The notes below the pieces were generated by a model. The model saw only the letters and a program-made list of their open reading frames with translations, did not search any database and was not told the DNA's origin. From NCBI GenBank assembly GCA_030433195.1, contig JAUIME010000049.1, positions 1-14,112 on the forward strand: 14,112 bases of DNA, in the 5' to 3' direction. A program made the translations under genes and the position numbers. Shown piece after piece: positions 1 through 5,114 of this stretch. Every line of letters starts with the position of its first letter. Position 1 is the stretch's first letter. This stretch comes from a bacterium (lineage in GTDB: Bacteria; Planctomycetota; JACOTG01; JAUIME01).

Positions 1-32
1 CGCTCGCTTGATCGGTCGCGTATACCGTCGCG
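1..32. other. Left-edge intergenic stub
   Basis: This short stretch follows the stop codon of the ATP-grasp gene on the minus strand. It contains the palindrome GTATAC at 20-25. Read on the minus strand this gives TATACG, which could be a weak -10 box for a minus-strand gene lying beyond the window. Nothing else is recognisable, and there is no clear terminator. Confidence 0.3.
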
Positions 33-1037
33 TCAGACGCGCCACGCCGCCTTGTAGCTCAGCCCGAGATTCAGGATGCGGTGCAGGAGCGCCGGGTAGT
101 CCATCCCCGCCTTGTGCGCCGACTCGGCGAAGTCTTCACCGTCGGCGAGATACGGGTTCGGGTTCGCCTCGAGGACATAGATCCGGCCGTCGTCCGTGAG
201 GCGCAGGTCCATGCGCGCGTACCCCGAAAGCGACAGCGCGCGGTACACGCGCTTGCAGAGCTTCTGGATGCGCTGGAGCAACGCATCGGGGATGTTCGTC
301 GCTGCCTGTGTGCGCACTCCGACCTTGGCCTGATAGTCGAGGTCCCATTTGACCTTCGCGGTCGCGATGCGCGGTACGTTGTCGGGCATCTTCGTGAACA
401 GCATTTCCCACACGGGAAGCGTCACGAGTCGCGAGTTGCCGAGCACGCCGACGTAGAGCTCGCGCCCTTCGATGTACTCCTCGACGAGTGCGTCGGTACC
501 GAGCTGCTCGTGCACGAATCGCACGCGTTCGACGAGCTTTTCCTCGCTGTGGACGACGGACGCCTGCGCGATGCCGAGCGACGCCTCCTCGATCGCCGAC
601 TTCACGAGCAGCGGATACTGCAGCCCGCGGCGGATGCGCGGCCGGCGTCCCTGCGGAACGAGCGCGAACTTCGGCGTCGAGATGCGGTGATACGAGAGGA
701 TCTGCTTGCACAGCCCCTTGTCGTGCGCGAGCATCAGGCCGCGTGGATTGCATCCCGTGTACGGCAGCTTCATGAGCTCGAGATAGCTCACCACATGCTG
801 GTCGTAGACGGCGACGCCGTGAAACTCTTCGAGCAGGTTGAACGCGACGTGCGGCTTCAGCTCGGCGATCGCTTCGCGGACTTTGCCGAGGTTGTCGCTG
901 AGGCCGAGCGGCTGCGCTTCGTGGCCCATGTACCGCAAGCCTTCGAGCACGTCGTACTCGGTCGCGAAGTCGAGCGTTTCTTTGTCGTCCATGCCTTCGA
1001 TGTCGTCGGGCGGGACGAGGTCTTCGTGCATCAGCAC
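33..1037 (-). CDS. ATP-grasp ligase, D-Ala-D-Ala ligase-like
   Basis: Predicted cytoplasmic ATP-dependent carboxylate-amine ligase of the ATP-grasp superfamily, closest in style to D-alanine-D-alanine ligases. Visible landmarks (numbered from the GTG): N-terminal FNLLEEFHG (67-74) and YTGCNP (93-98); the lysine-bearing ATP-binding strand YPLLVKSAIEEASLGIA (141-157); EEYIEGRELYVGVLG (186-200); and the metal-binding pair ARMDLRL (274-280) and VLEANPNP (288-295). A family-typical C-terminal ARxAGxxYPxLLxRIL-like helix follows. Length (334 aa) is normal. The canonical GTG at 1037 is used here, but it cuts off the first beta strand: reading upstream in frame gives KLRVLVLM, which belongs to the fold, so the true start is probably ATT at 1067 (see findings). 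The gene directly follows, and probably overlaps, the HExxH peptidase gene, with no promoter between. It is not near mur or ddl-type cell-wall genes, so the substrate need not be D-Ala; it could join other amino acids or peptides. The family call is firm; the substrate is unknown. Confidence 0.86.
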   Translation of the reverse strand: MLMHEDLVPPDDIEGMDDKETLDFATEYDVLEGLRYMGHEAQPLGLSDNLGKVREAIAELKPHVAFNLLEEFHGVAVYDQHVVSYLELMKLPYTGCNPRGLMLAHDKGLCKQILSYHRISTPKFALVPQGRRPRIRRGLQYPLLVKSAIEEASLGIAQASVVHSEEKLVERVRFVHEQLGTDALVEEYIEGRELYVGVLGNSRLVTLPVWEMLFTKMPDNVPRIATAKVKWDLDYQAKVGVRTQAATNIPDALLQRIQKLCKRVYRALSLSGYARMDLRLTDDGRIYVLEANPNPYLADGEDFAESAHKAGMDYPALLHRILNLGLSYKAAWRV

Positions 1038-1054
1038 GAGGACGCGGAGCTTCT

Positions 1055-2185
1055 TCAGAGGGCTAATCGGTGGTGACCTCCGTGCAAGAAGTTCATCGTC
1101 TGGACCGTGAGCATCACGAGGGCATCTTGGAGAGTTTCTTCTTCGGAGGCCGCCAGGCGCAAGTCGAGCTCCTTGCAGCGCGCGATGACTTCCTCGAGGA
1201 CCTGATCGATCATGTAGCGGTACTGGCCCGTCCAGCGCGCGACGGTGCGGCGCACTTCGGGGCGCAGGCGCCGCAGGAATGCAGCAGCCGACGGGCGCTT
1301 GGCGTCTTCGGGTTTGTCGCTGAACAGCCGGAGCAGTTCGCGGTCGTAGACGTCGGGGAGGTGCGTCCCGTAGCGTTCACACTTCTCTTCGTAGTACTCG
1401 CGGAGCGTCTTGCGGACGCTGCGGATCGATTCGACGTGACGCCGACTGCGCACGGTCGGCGTTCGGTCGACGATGTCGGCCATGAGCTCGTCGACGTACT
1501 CGAGCTTCTTGAGCGCGGGCCAACCGGCATACCCCGTGCGCCAGCGCGAGCGGGGTTTGAGCCACACCGCGAACGTCTCCGCGAAGTCTTCGGCGGGATG
1601 ACTCTGGGCGTACCAGAGGTCGAGGTGCAGCACGTACGACTTGCTGAACGGCTTGGGCTGGTAGGTTTCGGGATACGGCTCCGCGAAGCTCCCGAACGTC
1701 TCGCGCCAGCGTCGACGGCGGTGCAGCCGATACGCCGTGTCGATGGTGTGTCCGGCCTCGTGGCGCAGGATGCGCATGCACTCGTCTTCGTTTCCGCCCT
1801 CGACGCCGAGCATGTGCTTGCGTTCGATCCGCATGAGACGCGGATGCGCGAGGAAGAACGGGATCGCGATGCCGGGTACGCCGTCGGGCGAGAACCAGTC
1901 TTCGGCGAGCCAAACATGCGGGCGGAAGCGGAAGCCGCGTCGCGCGAGCTCTTCGTAGAGCCGTTCGACGCGCGATCCGAGCGCCGTGCCGTCGATCGTC
2001 AACGCGAGGTCGCAGAGCCGCATGTCGAGGAGCTCTTCGTCGGGCAGCCCCTCCCACGGATAGTGGGCGCGGCGTCGTCCCGCTTCGGCTCGCTTCGGCG
2101 CGGTGCGCTTCGATGCGGACCGGTCGCGCGACGTGCGGGACTTGTCGGCTTGGCTCTTCTTGCGTGTCGTCGCGGAATCCCCCAA
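1055..2185 (-). CDS. Putative HExxH zinc metallopeptidase
   Basis: Predicted soluble zinc peptidase; no signal peptide or membrane segment is visible, so it is probably cytoplasmic. The core motif is RHEAGHTIDTAYRLHRRRRW (141-160), with H142 and H146 as zinc ligands and E143 as general base. HPAEDFAETFAVW (196-208) is the likely third-ligand helix, an arrangement like gluzincin-type 'putative zinc-binding metallopeptidases'. Residues 1-40 are a disordered Lys/Arg/Ser-rich extension. The C-terminal third is helical (ARWTGQYRYMIDQVLEEVI, 316-334) and unrecognised. The start is TTG at 2185: it is the only start-type codon found upstream of the conserved HYPWEGLP segment (41-48), and GGTGG lies 7 bases before it. 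The gene has a good promoter (2287-2315) and heads a two-gene operon with the ATP-grasp ligase, whose Shine-Dalgarno lies inside this gene's last codons. Tight coupling suggests that ligase and peptidase act on related peptide substrates; this is inference. Confidence 0.8.
   Translation of the reverse strand: MGDSATTRKKSQADKSRTSRDRSASKRTAPKRAEAGRRRAHYPWEGLPDEELLDMRLCDLALTIDGTALGSRVERLYEELARRGFRFRPHVWLAEDWFSPDGVPGIAIPFFLAHPRLMRIERKHMLGVEGGNEDECMRILRHEAGHTIDTAYRLHRRRRWRETFGSFAEPYPETYQPKPFSKSYVLHLDLWYAQSHPAEDFAETFAVWLKPRSRWRTGYAGWPALKKLEYVDELMADIVDRTPTVRSRRHVESIRSVRKTLREYYEEKCERYGTHLPDVYDRELLRLFSDKPEDAKRPSAAAFLRRLRPEVRRTVARWTGQYRYMIDQVLEEVIARCKELDLRLAASEEETLQDALVMLTVQTMNFLHGGHHRLAL
1077..1081 (-). 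promoter_or_regulatory. Shine-Dalgarno of the ATP-grasp gene
   Basis: On the minus strand the end of the peptidase gene reads GGAGGTCACCACCGATT. The GGAGG core is a near-ideal ribosome binding site and lies 9 bases before an in-frame ATT codon (1067), but 39 bases before the first canonical start (GTG, 1037). It therefore favours initiation at ATT. Confidence 0.6.
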
Positions 2186-2228
2186 CGTTACGCCACCGGC
2201 ATTTCGGGTAGTGCCCTGGAAACGACAT

Positions 2229-2256
2229 CGCGCGCCGGGGAGGGCCCCGGCGCGCG
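2229..2256 (-). terminator. 12-bp GC hairpin in operon leader
   Basis: A perfect inverted repeat: arms CGCGCGCCGGGG (2229-2240) and CCCCGGCGCGCG (2245-2256) around a 4-base loop. No U-tract follows on either strand. It lies downstream of the YugP-type gene (minus strand, stop at 2323), so it could terminate that transcript. It also lies about 25-50 nt into the transcript expected from the promoter at 2287-2315, so it may act as an attenuator or 5'-UTR stabilising stem for the peptidase/ATP-grasp operon. Confidence 0.65.
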
Positions 2257-2286
2257 TTCGAATGCTTGGATTTCGACGCCCCGCTG

Positions 2287-2315
2287 ATCATAGCCGCTCG
2301 CGCGGCGCGAGACAA
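2287..2315 (-). promoter_or_regulatory. Sigma70-type promoter, peptidase/ATP-grasp operon
   Basis: On the minus strand: TTGTCT (-35, 2310-2315), a 17-base spacer, then TATGAT (-10, 2287-2292), five of six matches to TATAAT. The transcript would start near 2280, about 95 nt upstream of the TTG start of the HExxH peptidase. This is the best -35/-10 pair in the window. Confidence 0.6.
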
Positions 2316-2322
2316 CGTCGCG

Positions 2323-3024
2323 TCAGTCGTTGTTGCCGCCGAGGAGCCCGGATCGAACGAGCAAGTACAGCAGCGTCATGACGGCCGAGATGAGCGCCGC
2401 GAGATACGTGAGGAACGCGGCGTCGAGCACCTTCTTGGCACCGGTATCTGCACCTGGCGCGAGAATGCCTCCGCTTCGCAGGGCCACCAGCGCGCGGGCA
2501 CTCGCGTCGTACTCGACCGGGAGCGTAACGAGCTGGAAGAGGACGGCGCCTCCGAACGCTACGAGCGCGGCGATGATGAGCGACTGACCGAGCGGACCGG
2601 CGACGAACATCCCGCCGAGCAGCAGCCACATCCACGACATCGAGCCGAACTGTGCGATCGGCACGAGCGCGGATCGCATCGCGAGCGGACCGTAGCCCTT
2701 GGCGTGCTGCAGCGCGTGGCCGACTTCGTGCGCGGCGATCCCGGCCGACGCGACGCTGCGGCCGCGGAACACATCGGGCGAGAGTCGCAGTACCTTGTGG
2801 CGCGGGTCGTAGTGGTCGGACAGGAACCCTTGCACTTCCTCGACCTTCACGTCTTGGATGTCGTTCGTTCGAAGGATCGCCCGTGCGACTTCCGCTCCCG
2901 TGAAGCCGTTCTGGAAGCCGACCTGCTTGAACTTCGCGAACGTCGACTTCACCTTGAACTGGGCGTAGAGGCCGAGAATCAGCCCGGGCGCCATGAACAA
3001 CAGATAGAGCGGATCGAAGATCAT
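2323..3024 (-). CDS. YugP-type membrane zinc metallopeptidase
   Basis: Member of the Zn_peptidase_2 (YugP) family, an integral-membrane neutral zinc peptidase of poorly defined substrate. Numbered from ATG 3024 (233 aa, typical length): an N-terminal membrane segment (about 6-22); a soluble part with FTGAEVARAIL (41-51) and LSDHYDPRHKVLRLS (68-82); the catalytic helix AGIAAHEVGHALQHA (94-108), with H99 and H103 binding zinc and E100 as base; further membrane segments at about 115-168; LPVEYDASARA (168-178), with E171 the probable third ligand; and a final membrane segment at about 203-223. The start ATG at 3024 is chosen because GAGGAGGG lies 8 bases upstream. A TTG 18 bases earlier overlaps that ribosome site and is unlikely. 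It stands alone between the HepT-like gene and the next operon. Confidence 0.93.
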   Translation of the reverse strand: MIFDPLYLLFMAPGLILGLYAQFKVKSTFAKFKQVGFQNGFTGAEVARAILRTNDIQDVKVEEVQGFLSDHYDPRHKVLRLSPDVFRGRSVASAGIAAHEVGHALQHAKGYGPLAMRSALVPIAQFGSMSWMWLLLGGMFVAGPLGQSLIIAALVAFGGAVLFQLVTLPVEYDASARALVALRSGGILAPGADTGAKKVLDAAFLTYLAALISAVMTLLYLLVRSGLLGGNND

Positions 3025-3299
3025 CGACCGTTCCCTCCTCAAAAGGGTCTTCGAGCGTGTCGGCGCGGCGAATTGACCGGCCGTCGGCTCGGTGACACGT
3101 CAGTTTGTCGCGAGTTCGAGCGCGAGCGCCGCGCCGCGAGGCGTCCGGCTCGGCTCGTCAGGTAAGAAGCAACTTCCGGGCCGCGGTTCGCCCCGAGCTC
3201 GAGAGCTGCCCCGATCATCGGAAGCTTCGCGAGGCGATTTTGTCGCGTCGGATTCCCCGTTTTCGCTGACCGGAACTGTACATCGGCCGGTCGCGGGCG
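3025..3299. other. Intergenic region upstream of YugP-type gene
   Basis: This is 275 bases between the HepT-like gene and the YugP-type gene, both on the minus strand. It must carry the promoter of the YugP-type gene unless that gene is read through from upstream, but no convincing -35/-10 pair was found. The GC-rich half (about 3115-3215) contains short self-complementary runs such as GAGCTCGAG. No coding segment with a plausible ribosome site was seen. Confidence 0.4.
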
Positions 3300-3725
3300 T
3301 CAGGAATTCTCGGCGGCGTTCTCCCGGAGGAGCGCGGCGAACTCCTCGACGGCGTCGACGAGGTCGAGCCGGTCGAAGAGCGTCTCCGTATCGTCTTCGA
3401 TGTAGTCGAAGACGAGGTGGTTGCGGAGCGTCGCGACGTCGCGCAAGCGGTTGCCGAGCGGGGCCGCGATCACGCCGTCGTCGACCAAGCGCTCGAACAC
3501 TTCGGCATACGAGCTCGGGGTGTCGCCGTTGGCGTTCAGCAGGCCGGCTCCCGCGTCGAGACACGCCTGGAGCGCGACCTGGAGCTCGCGCTCGAGAACG
3601 CGACAGCGATCCGGCGACGCGAGCAAGGCGTCGAGCCCGCGCGCACGAATGTCACGCACCATTCGGATCGAGCGCTCCATGCGCTCGAGACGGAGATCCG
3701 TCGATTCGGAGTCCCGAGAGGTCAC
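3300..3725 (-). CDS. HepT-like HEPN (DUF86) protein, altered active site
   Basis: A 141-aa all-helical protein matching the HepT/DUF86 pattern: ERELQVALQACLDAGAGLL (45-63), the family's PSSYAEVFERLVDDGVI (70-86), then LRNHLVFDYIEDD (100-112). HepT proteins are HEPN-fold RNases or NAD/RNA-targeting toxins, usually paired with an MntA-type minimal nucleotidyltransferase antitoxin that AMPylates a tyrosine in the RxxxxHxY motif. Here R101 and Y108 are in place but the catalytic His position is F106, while a His has appeared at 103, so RNase activity is doubtful. No MntA partner is visible on either side (signal peptidase gene upstream, YugP-type downstream). The start is GTG 3725 with AAAGGA upstream; ATG at 3680 is an alternative. 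It could be an orphan toxin remnant or a repurposed HEPN protein. The family call is good, the function open. Confidence 0.75.
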   Translation of the reverse strand: MTSRDSESTDLRLERMERSIRMVRDIRARGLDALLASPDRCRVLERELQVALQACLDAGAGLLNANGDTPSSYAEVFERLVDDGVIAAPLGNRLRDVATLRNHLVFDYIEDDTETLFDRLDLVDAVEEFAALLRENAAENS

Positions 3726-3776
3726 CTGCGAGTCCTTTCCCTGGGCTCCGCGTCTTTTCGACCGAAGCCGCGCGAC

Positions 3777-3785
3777 ATCTTACCA
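3777..3785 (-). promoter_or_regulatory. Possible extended -10 for HepT-like gene
   Basis: The minus strand reads TGGTAAGAT, an extended -10 (TGn plus TAAGAT), just downstream of an A7 tract and of the signal peptidase stop codon, about 50 nt before the GTG start at 3725. No -35 box is recognisable. It is weak evidence for a separate promoter. Confidence 0.3.
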
Positions 3786-3786
3786 G

Positions 3787-3805
3787 GCCCGGATTTTTTT
3801 CGGGC
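3787..3805 (-). terminator. Small hairpin after signal peptidase gene
   Basis: Arms GCCCG (3787-3791) and CGGGC (3801-3805) flank a loop that carries a homopolymer run (T7 on the plus strand, A7 on the minus). It abuts the stop codon of the signal peptidase gene. The stem is only 5 bp and the homopolymer is in the loop rather than after the stem, so it is at best a weak terminator. Confidence 0.3.
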
Positions 3806-4711
3806 TCAGTCGCGGGTCGAGGCGGCTTCGATGGCCGCAGGCTCGTCGAACTCGTGGGATCCGCCGAAGAGGTGGATCGAGTCGGGTGGCCAGAAGCGCA
3901 GGCGGATCTTGCCCTTGATGTAGTCGCGCGGGACGCCGTGGAAAAGACGGCTGTCGTTGCTCTTGCCGCGGTTGTCACCGAGCACGAAATAGTGGCCTTC
4001 GGCGACCGTGGTGCGGCGGAAGTTGGCGCGATCGAGGCGGGCCCCGTCGTAGTCCATGCGGACCCCGTCGATGAGCAGGACGCCGTTGCGCATCTCGACC
4101 TCCTCGCCCGGGAACGCGACGAGCCGCTTGATGTAGTCCTCGTTGGGGTTGTTCGGATTCTTGAGGACGACGACGTCGAACCGGTTCGCCTCGGTCAGGT
4201 CGCCGAGGCGGTAGCTGATCTTGTCGACGATCAGGCGATCGCCATCGTGGAACGTGGGTTCCATGGATTTGCCGCGCACCACGGAGACGTTCATCACGAA
4301 GTAGTAGATGAAGAAGAAGAGGCCGACGAAGAAGGCGAGCTCGCGCAGGAAACCGCGGAAGAACGTGACGAAGGCCGCGGTCTTCGATTCGGTCGATTCT
4401 TGCGTGGCGGCGGCAGGCGAGGCGCCCGGGCCCGTCCCGTTCTGGGTCGCTCCGTTCTGGGCCGCTTGGGGATGCGGGGTAGCGAGCGCGAAGCCGGCTC
4501 GCGGCGCGTCTGAGGGGGGCGTCGTGCCCGGGACGGAATCGGAAGCCACGCCGGCGGACAGATCGGCCGTCGAGGGCATCACGGACGACGCCTCGATGGC
4601 TTCGCCCGTCTCGATCGATTCGCCCGTCTCGATGGATTCGCTCGTTGGGGGCGCGGAAGTCGCGCCGGAGGGGGCGTCGAGAGGCTCCGTGGCTCGTCGT
4701 TCTTCGGTCAT
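3806..4711 (-). CDS. lepB: Signal peptidase I with disordered N-terminal tail
   Basis: Type I signal peptidase, which removes signal peptides from exported preproteins at the outer face of the inner membrane. Numbered from ATG 4711 (301 aa): a disordered Thr/Ser/Glu/Ala-rich tail (1-110) with three ESIETG-like repeats (25-41); one membrane anchor (about 123-141); RGKSMEPTF (146-154) with nucleophile S149; DYIKRLVAFPGEEVEM (192-207) with general base K195; and the box E motif GDNRGKSNDSR (245-255). All catalytic motifs are intact. The ~110-residue tail before the anchor is unusual. No Shine-Dalgarno precedes ATG 4711, whereas ATG 4579 (residue 45) has GAGG about 10 bases upstream, so a shorter 257-aa form is possible. 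The nearest upstream gene ends 400 bases away, and a promoter with a foldable leader lies between. Confidence 0.95.
   Translation of the reverse strand: MTEERRATEPLDAPSGATSAPPTSESIETGESIETGEAIEASSVMPSTADLSAGVASDSVPGTTPPSDAPRAGFALATPHPQAAQNGATQNGTGPGASPAAATQESTESKTAAFVTFFRGFLRELAFFVGLFFFIYYFVMNVSVVRGKSMEPTFHDGDRLIVDKISYRLGDLTEANRFDVVVLKNPNNPNEDYIKRLVAFPGEEVEMRNGVLLIDGVRMDYDGARLDRANFRRTTVAEGHYFVLGDNRGKSNDSRLFHGVPRDYIKGKIRLRFWPPDSIHLFGGSHEFDEPAAIEAASTRD
4587..4640. repeat. Three 18-bp tandem repeats in signal peptidase tail
   Basis: Two almost identical units, CCCGTCTCGATCGATTCG (4605-4622) and CCCGTCTCGATGGATTCG (4623-4640), follow a more diverged copy (4587-4604). They encode the ESIETG/ESIETG/EAIEA repeat in the disordered N-terminal tail of signal peptidase I. 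Unit length keeps frame, so copy-number change would lengthen or shorten the tail without breaking the gene. Confidence 0.85.
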
Positions 4712-4750
4712 CGTCGAATCACGCTTCAGGGTAGCGGAGTCGGTTGCCGT

Positions 4751-4795
4751 CCCCGATTTCGATGCAGCGAGTCTCGTTGCACCGAGTCATCGGGG
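4751..4795 (-). other. Two-tier hairpin in signal peptidase leader
   Basis: Outer arms CCCCGAT (4751-4757) and ATCGGGG (4789-4795) enclose inner arms TGCAGCGA (4763-4770) and TCGTTGCA (4774-4781), separated by internal loops of 5 and 7 bases. One inner pair is G-T on the plus strand and C-A on the minus. The element ends about 40 nt before the signal peptidase start. Confidence 0.5.
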
Positions 4796-4884
4796 CCCGG
4801 ATGCGGACCTCGGACGGGGCGGAAACACGACGATTCGGGCCGAGCCGTATCGAAAAGCGCCGGAGAATCCACGAAGAACTGGAT

Positions 4885-4904
4885 CCCCGCGAGAGAACGC
4901 GGGG
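4885..4904 (-). other. 7-bp GC hairpin in signal peptidase leader
   Basis: Perfect arms CCCCGCG (4885-4891) and CGCGGGG (4898-4904) around a 6-base loop. No U-tract follows in either direction, so it is more likely a leader RNA stem than an intrinsic terminator. Confidence 0.45.
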
Positions 4905-4934
4905 GACGCTCCTGGAGACCGCCGTCTCCGGTCG

Positions 4935-4949
4935 CCACGGCAGCCGTGG
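4935..4949 (-). other. Perfect inverted repeat at predicted transcript start
   Basis: CCACGG (4935-4940) and CCGTGG (4944-4949) form a perfect 6-bp stem with a 3-base loop. It coincides with the predicted +1 of the signal peptidase transcript, so the mRNA would begin with a hairpin, which can protect a 5' end. It could equally be a protein operator. Confidence 0.4.
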
Positions 4950-4955
4950 GATCCA

Positions 4956-4984
4956 AGTGTAACCCGAGATCTTGCATGGTGCAA
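4956..4984 (-). promoter_or_regulatory. Probable signal peptidase promoter
   Basis: On the minus strand TTGCAC (4979-4984) and TACACT (4956-4961) are separated by exactly 17 bases, giving a sigma70-like pair with moderate matches. The -35 overlaps a small inverted repeat, TTGCA (4972-4976) and TGCAA (4980-4984). Transcription would start near 4949, giving a leader of about 240 nt. Confidence 0.45.
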
Positions 4985-5040
4985 TTTGTCGTCGTCTTCG
5001 GTGGTGAGCGATCCGGCGGGCCTGCGCCCAGCGGCTCGAC

Positions 5041-5070
5041 AGGGGCCGGACACGCCTCGAGACGGCCCCT
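5041..5070 (-). terminator. Hairpin after the M28 peptidase gene
   Basis: Perfect 8-bp arms AGGGGCCG (5041-5048) and CGGCCCCT (5063-5070) with a 14-base loop, about 45 nt past the M28 stop codon on the minus strand. There is no U-tract, as often seen in high-GC genomes. Position and stability fit a transcript end. Confidence 0.5.
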
Positions 5071-5114
5071 GGAGCCCCCGAAAACCCGCCGAAAGTCGCT
5101 CGCCGACGGTGCCG

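Larger units (their letters stand above)
4712..5114. other. Intergenic region with structured leader of signal peptidase gene
   Basis: About 400 bases separate the M28 peptidase gene from the signal peptidase gene, both on the minus strand. I see no credible coding sequence; open frames here are compositionally random and lack ribosome sites. The region holds a probable M28 terminator hairpin (5041-5070), a promoter (4956-4984), and three inverted repeats inside the predicted transcript leader: 4935-4949, 4885-4904 and 4751-4795. Confidence 0.6.

Noticed and set aside
1070..2287. Long plus-strand open frame opposite the HExxH peptidase gene
   Set aside because: Composition is typical of a complementary-frame shadow; the minus-strand product has clear catalytic motifs.
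3024..3042. TTG 3042 as start of the YugP-type gene
   Set aside because: It would place the GAGGAGGG ribosome site inside the coding sequence; ATG 3024 is correctly spaced from that site.
2266..3165. Plus-strand open frame opposite the YugP-type gene
   Set aside because: Arg/Glu/His-rich product with no domain, while the minus strand encodes a clear YugP-type protease.
4726..4977. Small minus-strand open frame upstream of the signal peptidase gene
   Set aside because: Low-complexity product, no ribosome site, and it overlaps the predicted leader stems.
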